64,000 bases of DNA, from assembly GCF_002196705.1 (NCBI RefSeq), contig NZ_NADJ01000036.1, forward strand, positions 124,001 to 188,000, in the 5' to 3' direction. This document shows, piece after piece, positions 1 to 9,474 of this stretch. The DNA comes from Desulfosporosinus sp. FKB. Its GTDB lineage: Bacteria; Bacillota; Desulfitobacteriia; Desulfitobacteriales; Desulfitobacteriaceae. The notes under the pieces are model-generated. The model did no database searches. It had not been told where the DNA came from and saw nothing but the letters and a program-made list of their open reading frames with translations. Positions within the stretch are counted from its first letter, which is position 1, and the number at the start of each line of letters is the position of its first letter. The translations under genes were made by a program, and so were the position numbers.

Positions 1-615
1 TTGCTGCTGAGCTTTTTTGCCATCAAGATCCTCTTTGGCCTTTGCCGCCTGAACTTGCAGCTGAGCCGCTTGATCCCTCTTTTTTTGCAATTCTTGTGTC
101 TTTTGAGTAATTTTTTCTTTTTGATCCTTAATGTCTGTTAATAACTTGTGATCATTGGCTATCAATTTATTGAAATATTCCAGTCGCGTTATAAAGTCAC
201 CCAGATTGGCGGACTGAAAGAGCAGTTCAAAATAGCTAATTTGCCCATTCTCATAAATCCCTCTTGCTCGTTTCCCGAGGGCGACTCTGCGATCGTCTAA
301 CTCTTGTTGTTTCTGTTCCAATTCTTGCTGTGCAGCCTGAACTTGCGTTTGGGCCTGGGTAAAAGCAAGCTGCTTTTGTGCCAGCAGCGACTGAGCATCA
401 GAAATTTGGGTATCCAACTGAGCAAGCTGAGCTTTCAATTTATCTGCAGAATAGGTCAATTGGTGTAATTGGTTCTGCGCTTGATTCTTTTGACTGGAGA
501 TTGATTGCTGCTGTTCTACTGCGTCGTTAAGCTCACTGGCCTGAGAGGACACCCTTGAGGTCATAAGCAGCACAAGACATAGTGTCACGATTAGGCTCAC
601 TTTTTTCTTGAACAT
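1..615 (-). CDS. Murein hydrolase activator, EnvC/PcsB-like, N-terminal part (cut by window edge)
   Basis: The first 205 codons of a secreted coiled-coil protein are visible; the C-terminus lies outside the window. Residues 1-26 form a signal peptide (MFKKK, then a hydrophobic stretch). The rest is a long Gln/Ala/Lys-rich coiled coil with heptad-like leucines, as in the N-terminal half of EnvC, PcsB and CwlO-type proteins. The ATG at 615 follows a GGGGGAGTGT ribosome site. It lies directly downstream of ftsE-ftsX, and FtsEX is known to drive such coiled-coil partners to switch on septal peptidoglycan hydrolysis. Whether the missing end carries an M23 or NlpC/P60 domain cannot be seen, so activator versus hydrolase is unresolved. 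Confidence 0.85.
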   Translation of the reverse strand, partial: MFKKKVSLIVTLCLVLLMTSRVSSQASELNDAVEQQQSISSQKNQAQNQLHQLTYSADKLKAQLAQLDTQISDAQSLLAQKQLAFTQAQTQVQAAQQELEQKQQELDDRRVALGKRARGIYENGQISYFELLFQSANLGDFITRLEYFNKLIANDHKLLTDIKDQKEKITQKTQELQKKRDQAAQLQVQAAKAKEDLDGKKAQQQ

Positions 616-642
616 ACACTCCCCCCTGAGACTCACAGATTC

Positions 643-686
643 AAAAACGTGCCAAGGAATGCGTTATTACGCATCATCCTTAGCAC
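643..686 (-). terminator. Hairpin terminator between ftsX and the EnvC-like gene
   Basis: The stem pairs GTGC, AAGGA and ATGCG on the left (649-663) with CGCAT, TCCTT and GCAC on the right (670-686), with small interruptions. On the minus strand it is followed by GTTTTTG. It would reduce or stop read-through from ftsEX into the downstream gene. Confidence 0.6.
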
Positions 687-701
687 ACAACTCATTTTCG
701 G

Positions 702-1592
702 TCAGGAATGCAGGAATTTCTGCAAAGAAACCCCGCTGCCAACAGCACCCATAGCCATACCGGCAAGTAAAAGCCCTCCCAATACTTGACGAAAGAGGAC
801 AATATTGCGCACAACCGGCAAAAAGGTAAGGGTTGACTGAACATACATCGTTATCCAATTGTAGCCCATTCCGACAGTCAGCGCTGCCAGCCCGCCTCCC
901 AGAAGGCCTAAGGTCAGTCCTTCAATAAGAAACGGCCAGCGTATAAATCCATTGCTCGCCCCCACTAATTTCATGATCTGAATCTCCCGGCGTTTGGAAA
1001 AAACATTCATTTTAACATTAATAGAAATAAGCACCACCGACGCAACAGTAAAGGCACCAACAACACCAAAGCCGATCCACCTCAGCCATTTGGTAAATTG
1101 CAAAAGCTTATCCACATATCCTTGTCCATAACGAACAATATCAATTTCCGGTAAGGCCTGGATGGCAGAGGCAAGGTTTTCAACATCTTGAGGATTGGTT
1201 GCTTTAATCGTTAACTTATCCGGGAAAGGATTGGTCCCTCCCAGATCTGTCACAAGATTACTTTGCGAACCTCCCATAGTTTTCCCGAAATTAGCCAGGG
1301 CTTGTTCCTTGGTTACAATAGTCACAGAAGAAACTCCCGTCATTCCTTGAATTCGACTCTGAAGAGTCTGAACTTGGTCCGCGGTTGCATCGTCTTTGAC
1401 AAAGGCAGCAATTTCAAGCTGAGATTCAAAAGATTGGGCCACATTGGTAGCGTTGGCTAAAAAGAAGATGGAAAAACCTAAGATAATGAGGGACACCATA
1501 ACCGTCAGAACGGAGGCAATACTTAGCCAAGGATTTCGTTTCATGGAATGGCCGGTTTCACGCAGAATATAGCGAGGAAAATTAAACGTCAT
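702..1592 (-). CDS. ftsX: Cell division ABC transporter-like permease FtsX
   Basis: Membrane half of the FtsEX complex, 296 residues, which transmits FtsE ATP hydrolysis to periplasmic or extracellular murein hydrolase regulators. An N-terminal cytoplasmic segment (MTFNFPRYILRE) precedes a first membrane helix at about residues 22-43. A large outer domain follows, then three more helices with the typical KRREIQIMKLVGA segment before the C-terminus. I start it at the ATG at 1592 because GGAGG lies just upstream and family proteins begin near here; an in-frame extension to 1784 would run deep into ftsE. It overlaps the ftsE stop by 11 bp, so the two are translationally coupled. Confidence 0.95.
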   Translation of the reverse strand: MTFNFPRYILRETGHSMKRNPWLSIASVLTVMVSLIILGFSIFFLANATNVAQSFESQLEIAAFVKDDATADQVQTLQSRIQGMTGVSSVTIVTKEQALANFGKTMGGSQSNLVTDLGGTNPFPDKLTIKATNPQDVENLASAIQALPEIDIVRYGQGYVDKLLQFTKWLRWIGFGVVGAFTVASVVLISINVKMNVFSKRREIQIMKLVGASNGFIRWPFLIEGLTLGLLGGGLAALTVGMGYNWITMYVQSTLTFLPVVRNIVLFRQVLGGLLLAGMAMGAVGSGVSLQKFLHS

Positions 1593-2268
1593 AACCGTAT
1601 CCTCCCATTTCCTCATCTCGTGCAACTCGACCATTTTCAATAGCAATGACTCGTTTTTGCATTTTATTAACGATAGCCCGAGCATGAGTAGCCATAACGA
1701 CCGTTGTTCCACGTTTGTTAATGTTAAAAAGCAAGTCCATAATCCCCCATGCAGTCTCAGGATCAAGATTCCCTGTCGGCTCATCCGCCACTAATAAAGC
1801 AGGGTTGTTAATTATAGCCCGTGCCACACAAACACGCTGCTGTTCCCCGCCTGACAACTCAGTGGGAAAGGCATTTTCCTTACCCGCCAGTCCAACAAGT
1901 TCCAACATATTGCTGGTACGGGTTCGAACCTCTTTCCTAGAGACACCAATTACCTCAAGGGCAAAGGCCACATTTTCCTGAACAGTTTTATTGGGCAATA
2001 ATTTAAAATCCTGGAAGATTACCCCAATGCTGCGCCGCAGATAGGGAACTTCCCTTTCTTTCATCCGAACTAAATTTTTTCCGTTGATTTGAACCTGTCC
2101 CCGAGTCGGAGTTTCATCACGGTAGAACAATTTTATCAGAGTCGATTTGCCGGCTCCGCTTGGACCTACCAAAAATACAAACTCCCCTTTGTCAATTTTT
2201 AGATTGACATCTACGAGGGCTCTGGCACCATTCGGATAAATCTTGGATACATTTCTTAACTGAATCAT
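1582..2268 (-). CDS. ftsE: Cell division ATP-binding protein FtsE
   Basis: ATPase of the FtsEX complex, 228 residues, the usual length. Visible motifs are Walker A GPSGAGKST at about residues 35-43, the Q-loop in VIFQDFKLLP, the signature LSGGEQQR, Walker B LLVADEPTGNLD and the switch His in MATHA. The start is supported by CAAGGAGGACTGT immediately upstream of the ATG. It is the first gene of the ftsE-ftsX-envC cluster and is transcribed from a candidate promoter at 2353-2381. FtsE sits on the inner membrane face at the septum and couples ATP hydrolysis to peptidoglycan cleavage. Confidence 0.97.
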   Translation of the reverse strand: MIQLRNVSKIYPNGARALVDVNLKIDKGEFVFLVGPSGAGKSTLIKLFYRDETPTRGQVQINGKNLVRMKEREVPYLRRSIGVIFQDFKLLPNKTVQENVAFALEVIGVSRKEVRTRTSNMLELVGLAGKENAFPTELSGGEQQRVCVARAIINNPALLVADEPTGNLDPETAWGIMDLLFNINKRGTTVVMATHARAIVNKMQKRVIAIENGRVARDEEMGGYGYDV

Positions 2269-2352
2269 ACAGTCCTCCTTGATTTTCGTGAGCCGCGCCC
2301 TTTTACCATAACTATTATTTATTCGACACCCCTCGCGATTTTCCTGTTCGTA

Positions 2353-2381
2353 AATTTAGCCAATTTCTTTTTAGATCTCAA
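2353..2381 (-). promoter_or_regulatory. Candidate sigma-A promoter of ftsE
   Basis: On the minus strand TTGAGA (2381-2376) is separated by exactly 17 bp from TAAATT (2358-2353). It points into ftsE, about 85 bp from its start. The consensus match is only moderate. Confidence 0.4.
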
Positions 2382-2410
2382 GATTTTGTTAAACCTTTCT
2401 TACGACACCC

Positions 2411-2460
2411 TTGACAATTCTGCACATACTGTATATATTGTCTATATACAGCATGTGCAG
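2411..2460 (+). promoter_or_regulatory. Sigma-A promoter overlapped by a palindromic operator
   Basis: TTGACA (2411-2416), a 17-bp spacer and TATATT (2434-2439) make a near-consensus promoter. It is overlaid by an 18-bp inverted repeat, left arm 2420-2437 (CTGCACATACTGTATATA) and right arm 2443-2460, with one mismatch and a 5-bp centre TTGTC. A protein bound to it would cover the spacer, the -10 and the start point. The downstream GntR regulator is the obvious ligand, giving autorepression. The promoter and repeat are seen directly; the binding partner is inferred. Confidence 0.8.
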
Positions 2461-2499
2461 TCTGAACACTTTATCTTGGAAGGAAGTGAATGCCTGGCT

Positions 2500-2874
2500 A
2501 TGAACATCATTATTTCTAATTCTTCTCCAGAGCCTATCTACCAACAAATCGTTAACCAATTAAAACGTCTTATTCTCAACGGAGAACTCTCCGAAGCCGA
2601 AGCGCTCCCTTCCATTCGCTCTCTGGCGAAGGAATTGCAAATTAGTGTCATTACTTCTAAGAGGGCCTATGAAGACTTGGAAAGAGATGGGTATATAGAA
2701 ACTGTCCCTGGAAAAGGTTCTTTTGTAGCAGCTCAGAACAAAGAACTCTTACGGGAAAAACGCTTACGTGTTGTGGAGGAAAAGGTTTCCGAAGCTATTG
2801 CAGTGGCCAAAATCGCCGGCTTAAGCCAACAAGAACTTCTGGAAATGTTTACGTTGCTTTATGAAGACAACTAA
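2500..2874 (+). CDS. GntR-family transcriptional regulator, YtrA-like
   Basis: A 124-residue regulator with an N-terminal winged helix typical of GntR proteins (PIYQQIVNQLKRLILNGEL, then LPSIRSLAKELQIS, then a beta-hairpin with PGKGSFV). Only a short helical C-terminal tail follows instead of an effector domain, which is the YtrA subfamily layout. The ATG at 2500 is preferred because an upstream in-frame ATG at 2386 lies before the promoter at 2411-2439. It is followed 49 bp later by an ABC ATPase gene. YtrA-type regulators commonly repress their own ABC operon, and the palindrome at 2420-2460 fits that. The inducer is unknown. Confidence 0.92.
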   Translation: MNIIISNSSPEPIYQQIVNQLKRLILNGELSEAEALPSIRSLAKELQISVITSKRAYEDLERDGYIETVPGKGSFVAAQNKELLREKRLRVVEEKVSEAIAVAKIAGLSQQELLEMFTLLYEDN

Positions 2875-2923
2875 ACCTTGCCCACAAGGATCCGCAAATT
2901 GTATTTTCTAAGGAGGAAACGGT

Positions 2924-3670
2924 ATGACTTCAACAGATACTATCCTTTCGGTGCGGAATTTGACAAAACGTTTTCAAGATTTTACCTTACAATCGGTCAG
3001 TTTTAATTTGCCCCGCGGCTATGTCATGGGATTCATCGGTCCTAATGGCTCCGGTAAAACTACGACTCTTAAGCTGATTATGAATTTGATGCGTAAAGAC
3101 AGCGGAGAGATTAATGTTTTCGGTCTGGAGCATCAAACCCAAGCCCGAGAGATTAGAGAGCGAATTGGCTTTGTCTTCGATGAAAACCACTACTATGATG
3201 AACTAACCCTGCGGGACATGAGTAGAATTGTTGCTCCTTTTTATAAGTACTGGGATCCTAAGGTATTTGCCCACTATTTAAAGGACTTCGACCTCAATCC
3301 TAAACAGAAGATCAAGCAGCTGTCCAAAGGAATGAAAATGAAGTTCTCCCTTGCTGTTGCTCTCTCCCATCAAGCAGATCTCTTAATTATGGATGAACCA
3401 ACGGCAGGCCTGGATCCGCTGATTCGCTCTGAACTGTTGGAAATCCTGACCGCTCTGCTCCAAGACGAGCGAAAATCGGTCTTCTTCTCAACCCACATCA
3501 CCTCTGACCTTGATAAGATTGCCGATTTTGTGACCTTTCTAAACAATGGGCAAATTGTTTTAAGTTCGCCTAAGGATGACATTTTAGATAATTACGGAAT
3601 TGTTAAAGGAGCACAAGAACTGCTAACCCCTGAAACAAAACGTCTATTTGTTGGTCTAAAAACAATGTGA
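2924..3670 (+). CDS. ABC transporter ATP-binding protein, YtrB-like, without adjacent permease
   Basis: A 248-residue ATPase with Walker A GPNGSGKTT, the signature replaced by LSKGMKMKF, Walker B LLIMDEPTAGLDP and the H-loop STHITSD. The LSKGM form is common in ABC-2 type exporters of the antibiotic and bacitracin-resistance kind. It starts with a strong TAAGGAGGAAACGGT ribosome site and is co-transcribed with the GntR gene. What is odd is that no membrane subunit follows: the next gene converges from the other strand. The partner permease must be encoded elsewhere, or the ATPase acts without one. The substrate cannot be told. Confidence 0.93.
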   Translation: MTSTDTILSVRNLTKRFQDFTLQSVSFNLPRGYVMGFIGPNGSGKTTTLKLIMNLMRKDSGEINVFGLEHQTQAREIRERIGFVFDENHYYDELTLRDMSRIVAPFYKYWDPKVFAHYLKDFDLNPKQKIKQLSKGMKMKFSLAVALSHQADLLIMDEPTAGLDPLIRSELLEILTALLQDERKSVFFSTHITSDLDKIADFVTFLNNGQIVLSSPKDDILDNYGIVKGAQELLTPETKRLFVGLKTM

Positions 3671-3731
3671 ACCATGGCTCCGCTCTCCTACGCAATCTTC
3701 GTGGGCTTTACCGCCTCTCCATACAATGAAT

Positions 3732-3783
3732 ACAAAAAATATCCCGTGGGGAACAAAACTTAGAGTTTTGTTCCCCACGGGAT
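3732..3783 (-). terminator. Perfect 20-bp hairpin terminator between convergent genes
   Basis: Arms at 3741-3760 and 3764-3783 are perfect inverse complements (GTGGGGAACAAAACT core) around a 3-base TAG loop. On the minus strand ATTTTTTG follows, so it should terminate the transketolase operon. On the plus strand only a weak TTATTTAT follows, but it may also stop the ABC operon. Confidence 0.85.
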
Positions 3784-3808
3784 TATTTATAGTCCGATAG
3801 ATTTAAGT

Positions 3809-4747
3809 TTATTTTTTCGCCAGAGCTTCGCGAACGGCTTTCACGAGACCTTCTTTTCCCAATCCATATTTCTCAAGAAGTTCGTAAGGGCGTCCGGACT
3901 CTCCAAAGGAATCCTTGAGGCCGACCCGTACCATGGGTGTCGGCAGCTTTTCTCCCAAAATCTCGGCAATGGCACTGCCCAAACCGCCGATAATGTTGTG
4001 CTCTTCTGCAGTTACAACGGCTCTTGTCTCTTTAGCCACACGCAGGATTGTCTCTTCGTCAAGAGGTTTTACTGAAGAAACATTAACAACACTGACGCTG
4101 ATCCCTTCACCGGCTAATAGTTCAGCAGCTTCCAGCGCGGCAGCTACCATCAGGCCGTTGGCCATAATAGCAACATCGGTTCCTTCTTTGAGAACCTTTG
4201 CCTTCCCGATTTCAAAGTGATAGTCCTCACCAAAGAGCACAGGCACTTCTAAGCGTCCCATGCGAATGTAAACAGGACCTTCGTACTCTGCAGCCGCCAA
4301 AACCATCTGGCGAGTTTCTTCCCCGTCTGCAGGTACCAGAACCACCATATTCGGGAGCGCACGCATAATGGCCACATCTTCTATAGCTTGATGTGAGCCG
4401 CCGTCTTCACCGACAGAGATCCCTGCATGAGTTGCAGCAATCTTAACATTCAGTTTCGGATAGGCAATAGAATTGCGAATCTGCTCAAATGCCCTGCCGG
4501 TAGCAAAAATAGCGAAACTACTAGCAAAAGGGACTTTTCCGGCGGCAGCTAAACCTGCTGCCGTTCCCAACAAATTCCCTTCAGCGATGCCCATATTAAA
4601 GAAACGTTCAGGATAGTTCTTGCCAAATTCCGCAGTCTTCGTCGACTTCGACAAATCCGCATCTAAAACAACGACATTAGGATTTTCTTTCCCCAGGATA
4701 AGAAGAGCTTTGCCGTATGCGTCTCGTGTTGCAACTTTATTCGCCAA
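3809..4747 (-). CDS. Transketolase, C-terminal subunit
   Basis: Second half of a split transketolase, 312 residues: the pyrimidine-binding domain (NMGIAEGNLLGTAAGLA, with the Glu that activates thiamine diphosphate) and the C-terminal domain (EEHNIIGGLG). With the upstream subunit it transfers two-carbon ketol units in the non-oxidative pentose phosphate pathway. The start is a TTG at 4747 with GAGGAGGGAC nine bases upstream, and it overlaps the stop of the first subunit by 11 bp. A longer reading to 4810 lacks a ribosome site and would sit inside the neighbour. A deoxyxylulose phosphate synthase is excluded by the split layout. Confidence 0.93.
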   Translation of the reverse strand: MANKVATRDAYGKALLILGKENPNVVVLDADLSKSTKTAEFGKNYPERFFNMGIAEGNLLGTAAGLAAAGKVPFASSFAIFATGRAFEQIRNSIAYPKLNVKIAATHAGISVGEDGGSHQAIEDVAIMRALPNMVVLVPADGEETRQMVLAAAEYEGPVYIRMGRLEVPVLFGEDYHFEIGKAKVLKEGTDVAIMANGLMVAAALEAAELLAGEGISVSVVNVSSVKPLDEETILRVAKETRAVVTAEEHNIIGGLGSAIAEILGEKLPTPMVRVGLKDSFGESGRPYELLEKYGLGKEGLVKAVREALAKK

Positions 4748-5570
4748 GGGATAGTCCCTCCTCTCGTAATTCCTTGAGGGCCTGTTCAGCCTGTTCGGCA
4801 TTCGGTGCACTGCCGTGCCAACCTACTTGGTTTTCCATAAAGGAAACCCCCTTGCCCTTTACTGTTTTAGCGATGAGAATTGTTGGTTTTCCTTTAACCT
4901 GTTTCGCTTCAGCAAAGGCCTTTTCTAAAGCCTCAATATCGTGCCCATCAACTTCAATCACATGCCAGCAAAATGCGCGCCATTTGTCTGCCAAAGGTGC
5001 TGATGACATGACACTATCTGTTGGTCCGTCAATTTGCAAGCCGTTATAATCTAAGATAGCTGTAAGATTATCCAGTTTATAATGTGCCGCAGCCATCGCC
5101 GCTTCCCAAACCTGTCCTTCAGCCACTTCTCCGTCACCGAGCAATACGTAAACTTGATAGTCTTTCTTATCAAGCTTCCCGGCCAAAGCCATGCCATTGG
5201 CTACGGAAAGGCCTTGTCCCAGAGAGCCTGAAGACATATCGACACCAGGTGTCCTTTTCATATCGGGATGTCCTTGGAGCATTCGACCCGTTTGTCGCAG
5301 GCCCAGAAGTTCATCCTTGGGAAAATAGCCTTTTTCAGCAAGAGCAGCATAGAGAACTGGGGCGGCATGTCCTTTGGAAAGAACAAAACGATCTCGATCA
5401 GCCCAATTCGGGTTTTGTGGATTTATTCTCATTTCTTTAAAGTAAAGAGTTGTCACAATATCGGCAGCCGATAGACTTCCCCCGGGATGTCCCGCCTTTG
5501 CGGGCACCAGCATGGAAATAATATCTTGCCGAATGAGATTCGCTTTGCGTTTTAAATCAACAGTGCTCAA
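4737..5570 (-). CDS. Transketolase, N-terminal subunit
   Basis: First half of the split transketolase, 277 residues, binding the diphosphate end of thiamine diphosphate. GHPGGSLSAADI, LSKGHAAPVLY, the GDGE...N metal and cofactor motif (GDGEVAEGQVWEAA, then ILDYNGLQIDG) and KGKGVSFMEN are all present. The TTG at 5570 is chosen because AAAGGAGGG lies 7 bases upstream; the longer in-frame ATG at 5618 would place this ribosome site inside the coding region. It precedes the C-terminal subunit with overlapping ends, so the two should be made in equal amounts. Two-gene transketolases are common in clostridia and archaea. Confidence 0.93.
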   Translation of the reverse strand: MSTVDLKRKANLIRQDIISMLVPAKAGHPGGSLSAADIVTTLYFKEMRINPQNPNWADRDRFVLSKGHAAPVLYAALAEKGYFPKDELLGLRQTGRMLQGHPDMKRTPGVDMSSGSLGQGLSVANGMALAGKLDKKDYQVYVLLGDGEVAEGQVWEAAMAAAHYKLDNLTAILDYNGLQIDGPTDSVMSSAPLADKWRAFCWHVIEVDGHDIEALEKAFAEAKQVKGKPTILIAKTVKGKGVSFMENQVGWHGSAPNAEQAEQALKELREEGLSLGE

Positions 5571-5649
5571 GAGATTCCCTCCTTTAGATCCTTTTTCCGA
5601 GTGAGGTTTTCCTTTCAATACTCATACCAAGATGATTTTACCGCTAAAA

Positions 5650-6754
5650 TTAACGGACTGTTTTCGTTTTTTGCAAGTACGCTGCAATAAAAGAGTCAAG
5701 TTCACCGTCCATCACGGCAGACACGTTTCCGGTTTCAACATTCGTGCGATGGTCTTTCACCATACTGTAGGGATGAAAGACATAGGAGCGAATTTGACTT
5801 CCCCAAGCAATCTCTTGTTGTTCACCCCGAAGTTCTGAGATCTCATTTTCTTGTTCTTTGCGTTTTAGCTCCAGCAACTTAGCCTGCAAAACCCTCATAG
5901 CGGCGGCTCGATTTTGAATCTGGGAACGTTCACTTTGGCATTGAACAACAACTCCAGTTGGCAAGTGAGTAATCCGAATAGCCGAATCAGTCTTGTTCAC
6001 GTGCTGACCTCCCGCTCCTCCCGAGCGGTAAGTGTCCACCCTCAAATCTTCTGGATCAATTGTAATTTCGCTGTCATCAGCAACTTCCGGAATAACATCA
6101 ACGGACGCAAAGGAAGTATGACGACGACCCGATGCATCAAAGGGGGAAATCCGTACCAGTCGATGGACTCCCTTTTCCGACTTAGCGTATCCATAAGCAT
6201 TTTCACCGCTAAAAGACAGCGTGGCACTTTTTATACCCGCTTCCTCACCGGGTAAGAAATCCAAAGTTTCCACTTTAAATCCGTGTTGTTCTCCCCATCT
6301 GGTATACATTCGACAGAGCATTTGTACCCAGTCCTGAGCCTCAGTGCCCCCCGCGCCGGCATGAAGCGTGACAATGGCATTATTCCTGTCATAGGGCCCA
6401 GACAAAAGAAGTTCCAGTTCCAAGGCTTCAAATTTAGTTAACAGTGCTTTAACTCCCTGCTCGACGTCCGGCTCAAGAGTTACATCATCTTCTTCTATCG
6501 CTAACTGCCAAAGAGTTTCCGTTTCTTCCAGATCCTTTTTTAACTCCTCATAGAGTTTAACCTTTCCCTGGTGAAACGCTAAGTCTTGCATAATCCTTTG
6601 AGCGAGAACAGGATCATCCCATAAATCCGGGCGATGAAATTCAGTCTCCAGAGCACTTATCTTTTCTATTCTTTGGGGGACGTCAAAGGGAAACCCTCAA
6701 ATCTGCCAAGCGTGCATTTAAAGTTTCCAGATCCTTTTTCCAATCAGAAAGCAC
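5650..6754 (-). CDS. prfB: Peptide chain release factor 2, expressed by programmed +1 frameshift
   Basis: RF2 releases peptides at UGA and UAA. Reading starts at the GTG at 6754 (or TTG at 6760, both behind GGAAGGGTGAA), runs 23 codons to CTT, meets an in-frame TGA at 6685-6683 and continues in the +1 frame from GAC to the stop at 5650. The product is about 367 residues, the normal length. The SPF anticodon-like motif is at about residues 203-205 and the catalytic GGQ at about 248-250. The interruption is the conserved autoregulatory frameshift, not a mutation. The gene lies between secA and the transketolase pair, as secA-prfB in many Firmicutes. Confidence 0.95.
6682..6700 (-). other. prfB programmed +1 frameshift site
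   Basis: On the minus strand the sequence TTGAGGGTTTCCCTTTGAC contains the CTTTGAC slip (6688-6682), with the TGA stop in frame zero. A Shine-Dalgarno-like GAGGG lies a few bases upstream, as at classical RF2 sites. Low RF2 slows termination at TGA and promotes the shift, so RF2 level regulates itself. Confidence 0.93.
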
Positions 6755-6803
6755 TGTCAATTCACCCTTCCAAACCTATTTTTAAAAGCATAACCTTTTG
6801 GTT

Positions 6804-9317
6804 CTATTTTGATTTCACGTTGTCTTCTGCTCCACAGCACTTCTTATACTTTTTCCCGCTTCCACAAGGACAGAGATCATTCCGACCAATCTGATCCCCT
6901 GTATGCACCGGGGCGCTCGGTTCTCCTTCATAGCGGTTCTCGGTGATGTTTCGAGGCTGCTCTGAAGTTTCTTCCCGAACTTGAGGAGTCACTCGGAGAA
7001 CATAACGAATAATATCATCTTGAATAGAATCGATCATAGCCTGGAACATTTCAAATCCTTCACGCCGATATTCAACTAAAGGATCTTTTTGTCCGTAGGC
7101 TCGCAGCCCAATTCCTTCACGCAGCATGTCCATAGCGTCAAGATGATCCATCCATTTGCTGTCTACCACTTGCAGCATAACTGCACGTTCAATTTCCCGC
7201 ATTAGTTCTGAACCAAACTCGTCTTCCCGTTTTTGATACAGTTCTTTCGCTTTTTCCAATAAGAATTCTTCAACTTCTTCATTGGAAAGGTCTCCTAACT
7301 TTTCAGGGTCCACATGGGTCCCCGGCAAATAGAAGTTTTCTACATAACCAACTAAACCTTCCAAATCCCATTCTTCCGGGAAAGGACTTTCCCCACTAAA
7401 CATAGCAATGCTGTCTTTAACGGTTTTTTCAAGCATCTCGAGAATATTATCTTTGAGATTTTCGCCCATTAATACAGCACGACGCTGAGCATAAATAACC
7501 TCACGTTGTTGATTCATGACATCATCATAATCAAGGACGTGTTTCCGAATATCAAAGTTGCGATTCTCGACGCGGCGCTGAGCAGACTCTATGGAGCGGG
7601 AAATCATACGGGAAGCAATCGGCACAGAATCGTCCATTCCCAATTTATCCATAATCCCCATAATATTTTCCGCGCCAAACATCCGCATTAAATCGTCTTC
7701 CAGAGAAATAAAGAACTGTGTTGAACCCGGGTCTCCCTGACGTCCTGCCCGGCCTCGCAATTGATTATCAATCCGACGGGATTCATGTCGTTCTGTACCA
7801 ATAATGTGCAGTCCCCCGAGTTCGTCGACACCCTCGCCGAGGATAATATCGGTTCCACGGCCAGCCATATTCGTCGCGATTGTAACCATGCCGAGCTGCC
7901 CTGCCTGGGCGACAATCTCAGCCTCTTTTTCGTGATATTTGGCGTTGAGGACTTGATGGGGAATTCCTCGCCGCTCTAACATAGCACTAAGATGTTCAGA
8001 TTTTTCCACAGAAACTGTTCCGACAAGAACAGGCTGGCCCTTAGAATGACGTTCAATAATGCTTTCCACAACCGCTAAGAATTTACCTTTTTCCGTCCGA
8101 TAGATGACATCTGACTCATCTTTCCTGATCGCAGGCTTATTGGTGGGGATTTCTACAACATCAAGTTTATAGATTTTTCGGAACTCCGGTTCCTCGGTCA
8201 TAGCTGTTCCCGTCATACCGGAAAGTTTTTTAAACATCCTAAAGTAATTTTGAAAGGTAATTGTCGCTAAGGTTTGTGACTCTTTTTCGACTTTTACGCC
8301 TTCTTTGGCCTCGATAGCTTGGTGCAGCCCTTCACTGTAACGACGGCCAAACATTAACCGTCCGGTAAATTCGTCGACAATGATAACTTCACCATCTTTT
8401 ACTACATAGTCGCGATCACGTTTAAAAAGAGTATGGGCTTTTAAGGCCTGATTAACGTGATGGGCTAACTCTGTATGGATATCTTCATAGAGATTTTCCA
8501 CGCCCAACATACTCTCGACGCGGCTTACCCCTTGTTCTGTCAGAGTGACAACACGCTCTTTTTCCACGACCTTGTAATCTTCTTCCGTCTTTAAACGGGG
8601 AATAATCATAGCAACCCTAAAATATAATTCCGTTGGCTTGTCCGCTTCACCGGAAATAATTAAAGGAGTCCTGGCTTCGTCAATGAGAATTGAGTCCACT
8701 TCGTCAACGATGGCATAATTGAGTTCCCGTTGAACAAGGCTATCCGGACGTGTAACCATATTGTCCCGCAAATAGTCAAAGCCGAATTCATTGTTAGTTC
8801 CATAGGTAATATCCGCAGCATAACTGGTGCGACGCTCCTCATAGCTTAGGCCATGAACGATAAGACCTACATTTAGACCCAGAAAACGGTGAATTTGTCC
8901 CATCCATTCACTATCGCGGCGGGCCAAATAATCATTAACGGTTACGACATGGACACCTTGTCCAGTCAGTGCATTCAAATAGGAGGGCAATGTCGCTACA
9001 AGAGTTTTTCCTTCCCCAGTACGCATCTCGGCAATCCGGCCATCATGTAAAACCATACCTCCGATAAGCTGCACGTCATAGTGACGTTGTCCAATAACCC
9101 GGCGACTGGCTTCACGAACAACGGCAAAGGCTTCCGGCAATAAGCTATCCAAACTTTCCCCTTGATCTAAGCGTTCTTTGAATTCAATAGTCTTCCCTTT
9201 CAGTTCATCATCACTCAAGGCTTGGATCTTCGGTTCAAGGCTGTTAATCACATCAACACGTTTTTGGTACTTCCTGATTTCCCGGGCATTATCATCAAAT
9301 AAATTTAAAAGCCCCAT
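6804..9317 (-). CDS. secA: Preprotein translocase ATPase SecA
   Basis: Motor of the SecYEG export channel, 837 residues. It shows [14 protein letters not shown] (Walker A), the [15 protein letters not shown] helicase box, [11 protein letters not shown] and [13 protein letters not shown] in the second motor domain, the central preprotein crosslinking region and a C-terminal SEC-C zinc motif [13 protein letters not shown]. The ATG at 9317 (MGLLNLF) is preferred over an upstream GTG because GAAGGGTGG lies at normal spacing. prfB follows after about 50 bp. Its length and tail are those of the housekeeping SecA rather than the accessory SecA2. Confidence 0.97.
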   Translation of the reverse strand: MGLLNLFDDNAREIRKYQKRVDVINSLEPKIQALSDDELKGKTIEFKERLDQGESLDSLLPEAFAVVREASRRVIGQRHYDVQLIGGMVLHDGRIAEMRTGEGKTLVATLPSYLNALTGQGVHVVTVNDYLARRDSEWMGQIHRFLGLNVGLIVHGLSYEERRTSYAADITYGTNNEFGFDYLRDNMVTRPDSLVQRELNYAIVDEVDSILIDEARTPLIISGEADKPTELYFRVAMIIPRLKTEEDYKVVEKERVVTLTEQGVSRVESMLGVENLYEDIHTELAHHVNQALKAHTLFKRDRDYVVKDGEVIIVDEFTGRLMFGRRYSEGLHQAIEAKEGVKVEKESQTLATITFQNYFRMFKKLSGMTGTAMTEEPEFRKIYKLDVVEIPTNKPAIRKDESDVIYRTEKGKFLAVVESIIERHSKGQPVLVGTVSVEKSEHLSAMLERRGIPHQVLNAKYHEKEAEIVAQAGQLGMVTIATNMAGRGTDIILGEGVDELGGLHIIGTERHESRRIDNQLRGRAGRQGDPGSTQFFISLEDDLMRMFGAENIMGIMDKLGMDDSVPIASRMISRSIESAQRRVENRNFDIRKHVLDYDDVMNQQREVIYAQRRAVLMGENLKDNILEMLEKTVKDSIAMFSGESPFPEEWDLEGLVGYVENFYLPGTHVDPEKLGDLSNEEVEEFLLEKAKELYQKREDEFGSELMREIERAVMLQVVDSKWMDHLDAMDMLREGIGLRAYGQKDPLVEYRREGFEMFQAMIDSIQDDIIRYVLRVTPQVREETSEQPRNITENRYEGEPSAPVHTGDQIGRNDLCPCGSGKKYKKCCGAEDNVKSK

Positions 9318-9423
9318 TATATCCACCCTTCTTCAATCTTGTGTCTTCATAATTTTAACATTCCAGACAGCCCTCTGCAACTGAAGCAGGGGATTTGTCA
9401 ATGGGATAATTTTCCTTCACATT

Positions 9424-9445
9424 AAAAGGCCCGCAAAAGCGGGCC
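9424..9445 (-). terminator. Terminator of hpf
   Basis: GGCCCGC-TTTT-GCGGGCC followed by TTTTAAT on the minus strand, between hpf and secA. It is a compact, near-ideal intrinsic terminator. Confidence 0.85.
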
Positions 9446-9474
9446 TGCGCTTGAAGCATAATTATTTTGACACC

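Noticed and set aside
5650-6754. prfB as a frameshifted pseudogene
   Set aside because: The CTTTGAC site is the conserved programmed frameshift of RF2 and the joined protein is full length.
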